64,000 bases of DNA from Rhea pennata (taxonomy: Eukaryota; Chordata; Aves; Rheiformes; Rheidae), in the NCBI RefSeq assembly GCF_028389875.1, contig NC_084677.1, forward strand, positions 11,760,017 through 11,824,016, read 5' to 3'. Both the position numbers and the translations under genes were made by a program. The notes below the pieces were generated by a model. The model made no database searches. It saw nothing but the letters and a program-made list of their open reading frames with translations, and was not told the DNA's origin. Shown here one piece after another: positions 53,145 through 64,000 of the stretch. Within the stretch, counting starts at the first letter, position 1, and every line of letters starts with the position of its first letter.

Positions 53145-56100
53145 TCCATGTCCATGTCCATATCCGTGATGGCACTCTGCCATCATTAGTGGCATTTATA
53201 TTCTAATTTATGTCTAAGAATTCCATAAATGTGGAATTGCCTCTATTATTTTCCTATGAGCCTACATCCCTTACAATTTATATGAAAGTTTGAAGAAAGA
53301 AAAGAATGACCTTTTGCAAGATCTTGTAAAAGATCCTCAACACTATTTTTCTGGGGCAGTTTGCATCATATTTTACACCAGTAATTTCCACCCAAACAGA
53401 ATCTGTTTAACCTGTGTGATCATGGTGGATTTCCTTACACTCAGCCATTTCCTTAGCATTCAGTAATACCCATCCTCCTCTCATTTCTCTCATTTCTGTC
53501 TTTCCTAAAGAGCTCTCTATACAGTGAATTAGTAACAATAATTTGACTCCAGTTTACAGTGCAGGAAGCATCTCCATACTCCAGCAGAGCTGTGTATAGG
53601 GCTTAGAGTTTCTGATTTCTAATCCTGGTGTTGCTATTGCCATTCTGTCTGTGCAGACTTAAACATTGAATGATTGCAAGACAATTTTCAGAAGACCAGG
53701 AGGACATCCTATCTGGGGCCTGCAGAAGAGAAGCTGTGTAGTGCCTGTGGTCATCTGTATTATTGAATGTAGTCACTGAATACTTTTCACAGTCAAAGTT
53801 GGTCTGTAATAGACATTTAATAATTTAGCTCCCAGTCTGCCCACTCTGACTCTCTTTGCACTCAAGGCCCTGTCTATATGCTCAGGATTTAGGATTATCA
53901 GAGAGAAGTAAGTGTTAATATGAAGTTAGGTTATGTAAACACTGTTTCCATGCTTATTGAACTGCCCCCCTGTGGATGATGTTCTTGCAGTGGCAATAAG
54001 ATCAACAGTCGGGGCACTTCCTACGGAGAGGTCTGTTTGAGGTAACTAGTCATATCCGAGTGCTACTTGTTCTTTGCTTCTTCAGAGGGATGATCAGCCA
54101 CGTAATGAAGGCATTCATTGAGATGGCAAGTTTCAGCAGGGCCAGGGGAGAAGTGCAATCCCATGTACCTGATCCCCTGAATCCACTAGAGATTTATTTC
54201 TCAACAGCAAGTGCAACATCAAACAGAAAATAAAGGTTTTATTGAGAAATTACATTGGTGAAATTCTTTTCTCCCCGGCCCTCCTGCTGCACACACCCAG
54301 CTGCTGTTGATTGGAGCAGCTCCAGGCACCGAGGTCAATGATGCAAAGCATTTTTTAGGTATCTGCACAGTGAAGAATTGCCTTCATGGGGTCAGGAGCA
54401 ACTGTTTTCACAAAGTAAATACTGTGCATTTCTATATTAGATAGTAACTAAGGGTAGCATATGTTATTGCTGGAGCCTGAAGGGAAAGTGTAGTAGAGAG
54501 TGGAAGGAAATAATTCTTGTGTCCTGAAGCAGGATGAGACCTCCACAGTGCAGTTCAAGTAGTGTTTTCCCTTTTATCTGTTACTACTGGATGCAGTGCA
54601 TCATGCTTAATTTTTCAGAGATGCAAAATTAAATTAGAAAGAGGGAGAGCAGCAAAAGGTTCAGTGACTTGGAGGAAGAGTAATAATTTTGTTTCTGACT
54701 CATTTTCAAACCATTCTGTCAGATCAAAAATAGCTCAGCTGCTCTCTGAAAATAATTACCAGCAACAGGCACCCCAGCAATTTCATGTTGTTTACGAGTT
54801 AGCAGTTCCAGTCATAAACTTTGCATTTCTCCATGTAGCAAGAACTTAGCCTTCTTTAACTGCAATGTTATTAGTTCAGATACAAAGATTCTCCTGACTG
54901 TTAGCTGATAACATGTTTTAACTTTATTTCACTATTGCTATGCTCATATCTTTCCACTGTGATATCTTATTTACAGAAAGGATTGGAACTTACCTACCAT
55001 ACTGCATCTGCAGGAAGTTTTAGTAGGTCTTAATTAGCAGGTTGCAGAGCATATTGGAAGGTCATTTCTCAGTAGAAGGACAGGAACAACAAGTTTAGTA
55101 TTGGAATGCCTCACTTGTGTTTCTGTGGGCTCTCTTTCACACTGGAGCATTTTTGTAACAGATCTTTGGTCAGAGTTATGTCTTTTGAGCAGTTTGGCAG
55201 TTGACTACTACCAAAAACCAATACGGTTTAAAGTCATATCACAAATAGTGTTTCTGGGATCATAGTTTGCAAAGAGCTTCTGACCGGCTGAAAATAAATT
55301 TGATACGTCTTTCTCCTGCTAGCTGAAAGGCAGTGGCTTCAGTCTGAAGTTTCTTGTGTTTCTGGTTGGTGAGGCACTAGAAAGCCTGTGTAAGGCTCTG
55401 AGAGTGAAACCATCTAGAATCAGCCAACAGGAAACAGGCACAAAGATATAGGCTGAACTGAGGTAAGCAGGACCTGGTGCTAACTTAGTAGCAGTGGTAT
55501 TTATTGTATTACACAGTGTTGTCCTGAGGTTGCTCTTTCATGGAAGGGATAGCCAAAATGGAAATTGTACTTCAGGTGAATGAAAGTGGAGATGATGTAG
55601 ATATGAAATGATCAAGGTCTTGAAGAAAATTTGAAATCTATCTAGAATGGGGTAGGTGTGTTGGACAAAGCCAGCAAACTTCTTTACCCTCAGGAGTGGC
55701 TTGACTACTAAACAGATTTGCAACACAAACTGAAGTCCTTGTTTTGCCCTTTGATAACTAATTCATTAGGAACAGAAACATCTTTTGCCTGTTGCAATTC
55801 TGTTGAAGTCAACAGATTTGCATGCAAGAGTCTGGGGCAGAGGTTAGTCTGCCATTTGTTGCTTTTCAGATAGCTCTACTGATCTGTGGGTGAAAGAGAG
55901 GGCTCATTTCACATGGGGGAAGGATTACAGATGGGAAGTGTCAGCTTAAAGAAACACTTGGTCTTGTGTCTACAGTTTTAGGATCAAAAGGGAACATGAG
56001 TCTTACTAAGGATGGTGGGCTCTATCCAGCTTGTGTCATTCATTTGACTAAGTCCATGCAGTCTGTAGTGCTACTTTGGTTGTAAGCTCGCCTGGGTTAA

Positions 56101-59100
56101 GATGATTTTATTCATGACTTCAGTGCTTAGGCACTGTGCCATCGCAGACATGACTGTTATTAAATGTTGATAAAGAAGATTGGGCAAATGTGTGCTCTGT
56201 ATCTAATTATTATCTTTCAACTCCAACTCGGTTGAAATTTGGTACAGGCAGCAGTATGGTATGATAGTTTAATAGAGGTGACAAAACAAATCTGAAACAT
56301 CTATTATTTTATATGCCCAATTCCATGCTATATATTATGTTTCTTAGTGGTACTTGTGCAAGCAAGTAATAGCATGAACCATGCTAACATTAATACTATT
56401 TGTATTTTGATAACTCCCTACATACGTCCCAGATCCAATTAGAGATGACTGAGTGTGTTAGAGAGACATGTAGTTTCACCCTGCCAGTCAAGGCAGTTAT
56501 CAGTTCAGCTGTTTATGAAGTCTGCAGTATCAGTCCAGAACTTTCTACAGTACTACATTCACATTATGTTTTTGTCAAAGAACTTTGCAATTAGATCTTT
56601 CATTCTGATTTTAACTCTTTCAGGTAATATTTCCAAATCAGGATTGTGGCCCTGAAAGATGCCTATGGGTAGACCCTTCTGCTCATATAGGTAAAGCCCT
56701 TCTGATTGTAGAATCAAAGAAAAAAGGCTCCCAACTCTAACTGACCTCAAGGATAGGAAAGTCTTAACTGGTATCTCGTACCTTGTTCAGTAATCTGAAG
56801 AAAGAAGGTATGAATTTCTGCAGGCTTTTCAATGGTTAAGCAGAAGGAAAGATTCCACCAGACTAGCCTATTACTGCATTTCACCATAGATTCATCAGCA
56901 GTTATAAAGAATGTTTCATAAGTGATCACATATTTGTTTATTCAAAACCACATTGGAATGTGAGCTGCATGCCAGTAAAAATACAAAATAGTCTTTCCTT
57001 TTCCAAAGCTACACAGTCTAGACCTCGAGTTCCCCAAAGTCTGTGGTATTTATTTAGAGCTTTGGTATTGACCTAGATCCAATTCTCATTCTGAAAGCTA
57101 CATGAAGTTATGACTTGCCACAATTTTCTTCTTAAAGTCATTAATGTATATGCATGCAAAACCAAGAATTTCAGCCTCTTGTCATATAAACTGTATCATG
57201 TTTTCAAGAAGAGTTGTTGTTGCTATTTAAAGATGTTCACAGGATATTGTAGGCAGAGAAAAAAGAATGATCCATACATATTTCTTATTAACTGCTTTAA
57301 CTTGACTTACCTGGTTTTATAAGCAGCATTGGCAGGGGAACTAATTGCATCGAAATCAGTAGAGAGAAAATTGAGGAAAATTTCTACTCACAACAGATTA
57401 AGCTTTAATACTGCAAAGTTGTCATTATGCATATCAAAGGGTGTTTAAAATCATGTTGCTGGGAATAAGTAGGGGGCTTGTTAATGTGGCTATGATCTTC
57501 TCTCCGACGGAAGCTCACTTTCTGAAATTCAGTGTGCAGTTTTTCCTTAGGTTCGCATCTCATTCCCATAATATGGTTGTTTCATTCTTAGTCTCCTTCC
57601 TCTTTTATCTCTGAGTTAGGAACTCATTGTTCAGCATCCACAAAACTATGCAACGGATGAAGAGCAAGTCTGAAAGGAGCCTAAGTAAATGCGAGTTCCT
57701 GACTTCCGTATGAATGGTATTAGGAACTTGGGTTCCCTCGACTAGTTTAAGTTGAGGTCCTTGCATTCTTAGGGCCATATTGTGCTTTTAAACATAGCCA
57801 CAACATACAGTAGATTCCTGATTTTTCTTCTCATAGATCAGTTTTGAAGGTTGATTTTTAGCATGTATAGTAGCATTAAACACAGGCATATCAATAACAA
57901 CGCAGTAGGCAGAGAACACATATATGCCTGTTCTACTTCAGATGTTTGACTTTGTCTCATTTATGCTAAGGTTGTTATATGCTGATCCTGCAGTAAGTAA
58001 ACGTTCATACTCAGTTTAAGAGATTCTTTCACTTTCAGTGTGGTGTATATAAACATGACTATAAATGATAGCTGTTCTCACTATTTCCTGGGCCAAATGA
58101 TGATTTGGGCTCAAAATTACATACACAAAATCCATGACCAGTTGTGTATCTTAATTTGTAATTATCACAAGTGCGCATGCTAACTGCTTGTTGTGCAATA
58201 ACAATAAATTCAAAAAACTATTTCACATTTTGTAGCCCAGATATTTGTGATGTACAGTTACTTTACTGGGAACTTCAGAATAAAATTTTCTCTGTATAAA
58301 TGATCTCTGTAGATCTATAAATGTGCTTATATGCAAGATTCCCTCAGCACAGCAAATCCACACGTTTTTATGTAGTCAGGTAATTACATACCTACTGTAT
58401 TGCAAATACTGACCTTCATATCTATGTCTTATTTAGCTTTTAGCTTCTTTAGCAGTGGGCTGAGAACTGCATTTTCATCGTACAGCACTAAACGTGCTTT
58501 CTCTGGTATTCTGCGATGCCTTGCAATTCTATACAACAGTACAAAGCTCTGCATAAAGGAAGCAAATGTCCAGACCATCTGGAGACATACTTAATTTCCC
58601 AGCACTAGGCAAAACTATGTTTCAGATGAGGCAGGAATGACAGAGCAGAAGAAGGGAAGAACAAAAGGGAAGGGATATCCACTGGCAAGCTGTGTATACA
58701 CTAGCCTGATATCAGAGCTCCCATGTCAAAGCTTGTCACTAAGAATTGACTCTAACTGCGTGGAGAACTGTACCCCCTAACTAGGCCAGCAGCATAAGCA
58801 CCACAGCACCTGAGCCTAAAAAGGGAGTTAACTCAGCTCAAGCTTTATATGGTGCTGTTGTGAGGGTCACTGGCAGATGATGGTGGGATACAAACAAAGT
58901 CTCCTCCCTTTTAATGTTCATCCTAATGTTCTAGGAACCCTCTTCCTCTGCTTTCTCTGTTACTAGCGCTCCTTCTTCAGGATCAGGCTCCCAATTAGAT
59001 GAGACCAGGAATCTTCAGCGTGGATATTTCTTCTCCAGTGGGTCTGCTCATGCCAGGAATCTAGGTCAGAATGGAGAATGCTAATAGATTGTTGCCAGGT

Positions 59101-62100
59101 TTGTGTTTGCCAGCTGGAGCAAAGCACATTGCAGCAAGGACATGTGTATAAACCCGTTCCCTGTGGTGGGACCAGCTAATTGTTTAATACTGCCACTGCA
59201 GAGGAACGCTCTTGTAACTATTCTGATCTCCAACAACTGCAATCAAATACTAGGCAGAGGAAAAATCAGACCTGACACACTGATGTTTCTACTTATGCAC
59301 AAAGAGCAGTGGAGAATGTTGGTATAAGACAGGAGAATTTAACATGCATAGGAATTTAGTATGCATTGTGTTAATTTGCTTGATGAAAATAACATTTTAT
59401 GTTACCTACATTCAGTGATTCAGCATATTTGAGACAAGTCTTTGACTAAAATAAATATGTCTAGAGGTTTGTTTAGGATGGAGGTTACATTTGAGTGAAA
59501 TTAAAAATTGGTCTCCACTGGGGTGGATGGTTAAGCTGTAAACTTTAACCAATGAGAGGGTATAAAAGATAACCTTGTTTCTAAAATACGAGCTCAGCTG
59601 TAAACAGAGCAGGTGCAAGCCATGTTTAATCCATGACCCCTGGGAAACGGTAATGCTAACTTCTGTTGTCTTCTTGTGCCAGATGCCAGCCTCCCTGAAT
59701 TTCTAATTGAGAGCACTAGCTAAAAAGACTGATAAGGCGTAACGGAGCACCTGGGTCGCATCAAAATGAGAATAGCTTTGTTAACTGCTGCTTATTGTAA
59801 TGTCCCACTGTAGGCTACACCTGTGGTATGACTTTATAAATAGATAACTTGATCCTTGTTCATACAAGGTTAATTCAGAAGTTGTCAGCTTGTTGGGCTG
59901 TTTTCCAGACACCTGCTGATAGCACATACTCATAATACAAGATCAAATCAAATTTTATATGTTTAATCAATGTGGTTTATTAAGACTTAAAGAAGCTTTT
60001 TTGTTATCTATGAAATGTCTAGTCTGCTCCTATGTTAAAATGAAGTTTCAAGTGGAAAAGTTTTCAGCCTTCTTTGATTTCTTGCAGTATATACATCATC
60101 TGCCTCCAGTTATAGAGGCTCTTAACATGTTCTAAAACATCTGGATACTCAAAATTTCTTGGATCTGATTATGTGTACTTGCAGAGGAATTAAAATTTTG
60201 AAACTGTTAACTCTTTTCTCATCCACTTTAATCTCTTAATAAACCTTTTGTCAGGCTACAGTGATAGGCACTATACCCCATGGAGTTTACAGCATTGAAA
60301 AAGCACATCCTTTTGGTACCCTGTACAGATCTGAATAAGAGAGCCTTCTGCTGAAAATCCTATAGTCCTTAGATTTTAGGTTGATTGTGAATTTTTAGAC
60401 TGAATTTCCTTCATGTTCAGTTATCTTACATTTGGGAATTAAAAAAAAAAAAATACAACTTACTAGTCACTCCTTGTCCCTACTTACGCAACGTATGTGG
60501 ATTCATAAATAATCAACAATTTATTTTCAATCCCCTTGGTACTATTCAGAAGTCATTTAGATTCTATGATGTCTGATATGCCATAAACATCCTACTCAGG
60601 TACATTTATTGATCAGTGTATTACTTAGATAGCAAAGGAAAGCACTGATTCTCTATATCAATTAATGCAGTTTTGTTTTGGAAAGTATATTTCTTTCTTG
60701 GATTGGAGAAAATTTGATAACTAGTAGCTAGAAAATTGATAACTAGTAATTATTGGGTGAAATTAGATCTTTTCAGGTAGACTTTGAAAAGTAGCAAAGA
60801 GGTGAGCATTTTGAAAAACACCATCTTTTGTGCTTGAATAGTGGCTGCTCATACAGCATGGCATCATTGCCTGGGTTTTCCCAGAGGTCACTGGTAAAAA
60901 CACGAGACTCTCTCCTGCATCTGCCGGCACCCAAGAGTAACACCAGTCACATGAACAGCCCTACTCCCTTGCAGGCTCTGCCGGGAACTCTGTAGTGTGG
61001 TATTAGAGGACATGCACATCCTCCTATGCTGTGATGAGGGGAGGGGAAAAGAATGTTGCACACAGTGAGCCGAGCTCGTTAAGTTGTTAATACTGGGGAT
61101 GGAAACCCAGTTGCACCAAATATGAGTCTCACTTTAGTTTTCACTCTCTTTCTCTCTGTCTGTATTTCATAATCTTGATACTAGCATCAGAGTAAGTTCA
61201 CCTATAAAACTAAAAAACTTTTTAGTAGTTTTATTTCAGCTAGATTAGCTGTGTTAAAAAGATCAGGGAGAAACTGTGTAAGATGAGAGGTCTTTGATTC
61301 TTGGGTGATCTTTAGACACTCACACTGCAATGGTGAAGAAAATAAGCTGCTTCTTTCAGGTCTGCTGTTTTTGTAAGTAACCAGTTAAAATTAATATGTA
61401 AACTTTAAAATGAGACACTTCTTTATTAGTACCAAGGTTTTTTAACGCATGTCTGCAGTTTTTCTTTAGCAAGTTGTCCTTTGTATGGACCATTAAAATT
61501 TTTCATTGGTTTTCTTTGCCTCCACTGTAATAATTTTCCTTTGAGTTTTTTTTAAATAATGTTTCATCTTCTGTTCTGACTACTGAATACTCTAGAAATT
61601 TATGTCCAATTACTGCCTTTGACAAATGCTTCTTGTTGTATATATATATTTAAAATAATCAGAGATAGGCGCAATAAAATAGGATTCATATACTCCATAA
61701 TGTCTAAAAAACAGGAATAAAATCTGAATTCTGTGGTTTGAACCTGTAACTCTTAAATTGAAATACCAAAAGTTTTGTTTGCTAGTGCACACTTACTAGA
61801 TATTTTGATTTGTGTTCCTTACTCTGATACTGATTTCCTTATGCATCTCCATGTCATTCCACAGTCGGCAAGATTCTTTCTGATCCTGCTTAATTTGTTT
61901 TGATTTATCTTCATTTATCTTGATCTAATACTTCTAGCTAGTTGGTCATATTGAAATTGCAGTGCTCCAGAAAGCGACATTCATCATTATAAAAGAAATA
62001 AATAAGATCTAAAGCATCAAAATTTCAAACCAAGACACATCCCTTCTTCCCTGACAGTGCTTCAGCAATTGATGCCTTCCTTTAAATCCCGAATCCTTGT

Positions 62101-62595
62101 TTTTTCTTCCAAGTGTGCAGTTTAGCTTAAAGCATCAAAGACATCAATCATCTGTAATGTTAACAGTTTGCTTATTCCATGTTGTCCCCCTTTCTGGATT
62201 TGGCTTCTAAATCCAGACATTCCTCTTTTAAATTCTCTCTGGCAGTATTGCCTATTGTTTCCTAACTGGGATGAGCTCTCCCCCTCTATATAAAGTGGTC
62301 CTTAGCCAGAAGTCTTTGCTTATGTTCTCACTAGAACTGAAGGGGAGAAGGAATGCAAGTGGTCAAAGATAATTTCTGTTTTGATTTTGGACCAGTAACT
62401 TAAGATCAGATTTTGAAAATTATTTAAAATGAGAGGTAAGTGCCCAAATATCTTAAAAAAAAATCCTTAAATTTTCCCTGAGCTTTAGGTTGCTCAAGTA
62501 TAAAAATTAAATTATATTCCTGTATAGGACCAGAAACTGAGATACAGCTTTTCTGGCAAACTTGTTTGAACAGTGTTTTGCACCAGCAAGATACT
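53145..62595. other. Gene-poor intergenic region
   Basis: About 9.4 kb of AT-rich sequence with no recognised coding exon. A short ccatgtccatgtccatatcc tract near 53146 is a simple repeat; a possible ancient relic (ctgttgaagtcaacagattt) lies at 55800; tgataactagta occurs twice near 60717 and 60738. An orphan CCAAT/TATA arrangement near 59.55 kb is listed separately. Open frames such as 54562-54849 and 59103-59327 have no recognisable product. Confidence 0.55.
59549..59640 (+). promoter_or_regulatory. Orphan CCAAT plus TATA promoter-like arrangement
   Basis: CCAAT (59549-59553) precedes TATAAAAG (59561-59568) by seven bases. A transcript starting about 30 bases later would read through ctcagctgtaaacagagcag to gggaaacg/gtaatg, a usable donor near 59650. 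The first ATG there opens a frame of only four codons, so no protein is predicted. The CCAAT-TATAAAAG spacing also occurs in old retroviral LTRs, and an LTR fossil is an alternative, but no LTR ends were identified. Confidence 0.25.
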
Positions 62596-62599
62596 GATT

Positions 62600-62692
62600 T
62601 CACAGAATCACAGAGTGGTGGAGGTTGGAAGGGACCTCTGGAGATCATCTAGTCCAACCCCTCTGCTCAAGCAGGGTCACTTAGAGCATGTT
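62600..62692 (-). mobile_element. CR1 LINE, very short 3' end, minus strand
   Basis: cacagaatcacagagtggtg, gaggttggaagggacctctg and gagatcatctagtccaaccc, then ctctgctcaagcagggtcac and tagagcatgtt, are the reverse complement of the last 90 bases of CR1. Similarity is high, so it is about as young as the copy at 6832-7812 but strongly 5'-truncated. Confidence 0.93.
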
Positions 62693-64000
62693 AAACATGA
62701 CTGATCACAGGACCGTTCACTGCAGCCTGTAGATAGATCATCTGTTGTCAGAAAGGCACTGATTCTATAATCCGTAGGTAGTTTTGGTAAAGCCTTCTAC
62801 TCACAGCTAGAATTCCTTTGCAGAAGCACCATTCTTGTCATATTACACCCACAGTGTAAAAAAATCTGAAGCCTTAAGCAATAATACTTGCTTGTTTGAG
62901 TAGTCTCAAACTGGACAAGCTTTTGAGAGTTGAACAGCTTCTATAACTACTGCCTTAATGAAAGTACTGCATGAGTAAAGACTGAATTGAAATGTCTTTG
63001 TTTGATCTACATCTTACTTGGCCTATCTATGAGAATAATCTTTATGTTTTTCTTTTTTCTTTTTTTTAGCACAGATATAATGTATATTTAGACAAGCATG
63101 CATTAGACATTCATTTGGTTAAATACTTTCTCACTGTATTCAAAATTATTTTGCTGCATCTGGAACAAAATTTAACTGAGCACACAGTTTAGCATTTACT
63201 AAAAATAAATAGGAAAGAATAGAAAATAAGTATGATAGAATAGCAAAGAATTTATAAGCATATATTTAGCTTTGACAGTTCTACAATAACTTCTTTACAT
63301 GAAGGATCATCATTTTGCATTTCCTTTTGTATTAATGGAAATTACTTCGCTAAATCTCCTTTCCCTGTCACTGAGGAGAGAATAGACACATAATCTTTTC
63401 TTAAAAAGTTGATGAAAGGTTCTATAGGAAATCTAGGCTACAAATGTGTTACTACATATGTCTCTTTTGATCAAGTGATTGACAGTGGTCTGCAGCATTA
63501 AAAAAAAAAAGTTTCAAAATTGGCATTAATTGATATTTTGGCTGGCAACATCATTAGAGTGCAATACACAGGGAAAGAAAATTGCCCGCTTTTGACTGTA
63601 GTTCTTCCAAGCCAGAATGGAACCCTGTTGATAAGAAATTTATACTGATGTGCCTTTTTAAGAAGATACTTAAATGTTTTCACAAAAAGTAAATTCATTC
63701 TTCTGATTAACTCCACTTATTTCATAGGATGGCTCCATGAACTAAAGTGAAATGGATCTGATTCAATAAATAAAATAATAAAGTTTAACTAAGTGGAATA
63801 AAATAAATTGAGTAAAATACATTTAAAATTATGATCCAACTCTTAGGTCTTAATATTAAGATTACTTGTTTGAAGGCAAAAGTAGGTAGCACTATTCCAG
63901 GTCAGGCCAACCAGAATACAGTATGTATTTCTGAGTCAACAGAAATGAAATTTGCCCTAAATTTTCTGTGACGTTAGTGACAGATGCAAATCCAAATCTG
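62693..64000. other. Right-hand end of the window, no gene seen
   Basis: AT-rich sequence with short A and T runs (63050-63068, 63500-63511). Open frames are short and unrecognised; nothing indicates an exon or a named repeat. Confidence 0.55.

Noticed and set aside
24150-64000. Search for a fourth parvalbumin gene or a broken copy
   Set aside because: Apart from the thymic hormone gene at 29674-32206, no further DGDGKIG- or SGFIEE-like exon was seen on either strand.

Overview
This is nuclear DNA from a vertebrate, almost certainly a bird. The evidence is spliced genes with GT-AG introns, a CpG-island promoter, CR1 LINE copies ending in the typical avian 3' tail, and a gene for avian thymic hormone, a parvalbumin known from birds. 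Remembered chicken proteins are very close but not identical (for example Ile instead of Leu at residue 3 of the CPV3-like protein), so it is probably a bird other than chicken. The species cannot be fixed from sequence alone.

Layout, left to right. Positions 272-1455 (minus strand) hold the first four coding exons of CCZ1; the gene starts in a CpG island (about 1080-1820) and runs off the left edge. Just right of the island is a possible divergent plus-strand first exon (1947-2030), then a GC-rich minisatellite of 39-40 bp units (about 2875-3665). A 5'-truncated CR1 LINE lies at 6832-7812. Three complete parvalbumin-family genes follow, all on the minus strand and head to tail: the oncomodulin/CPV3 orthologue (coding exons 10329-13052), an oncomodulin-like beta-parvalbumin (21323-23605) and avian thymic hormone (29674-32206). 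Each has four coding exons of exactly 61, 133, 110 and 26 bp, encodes 109 residues with two intact EF hands, and has a recognisable TATA box and non-coding first exon upstream. From about 34.1 kb to the right edge I find no protein-coding gene. That 30 kb holds an old CR1/L3-like LINE (about 52.1-53.1 kb), a short CR1 tail (62600-62692), homopolymer runs, short ancient interspersed relics and one orphan CCAAT/TATA arrangement (about 59.55 kb).

OCM next to CCZ1 in the same orientation is also the arrangement at human 7p22, so this is an old conserved neighbourhood in which the bird lineage carries three parvalbumin genes rather than one. CCZ1 forms with MON1 the exchange factor that activates Rab7 on late endosomes. 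The parvalbumins are cytosolic calcium buffers. I see no functional link between the two beyond linkage. No viral, CRISPR, tRNA or rRNA feature was recognised with confidence.
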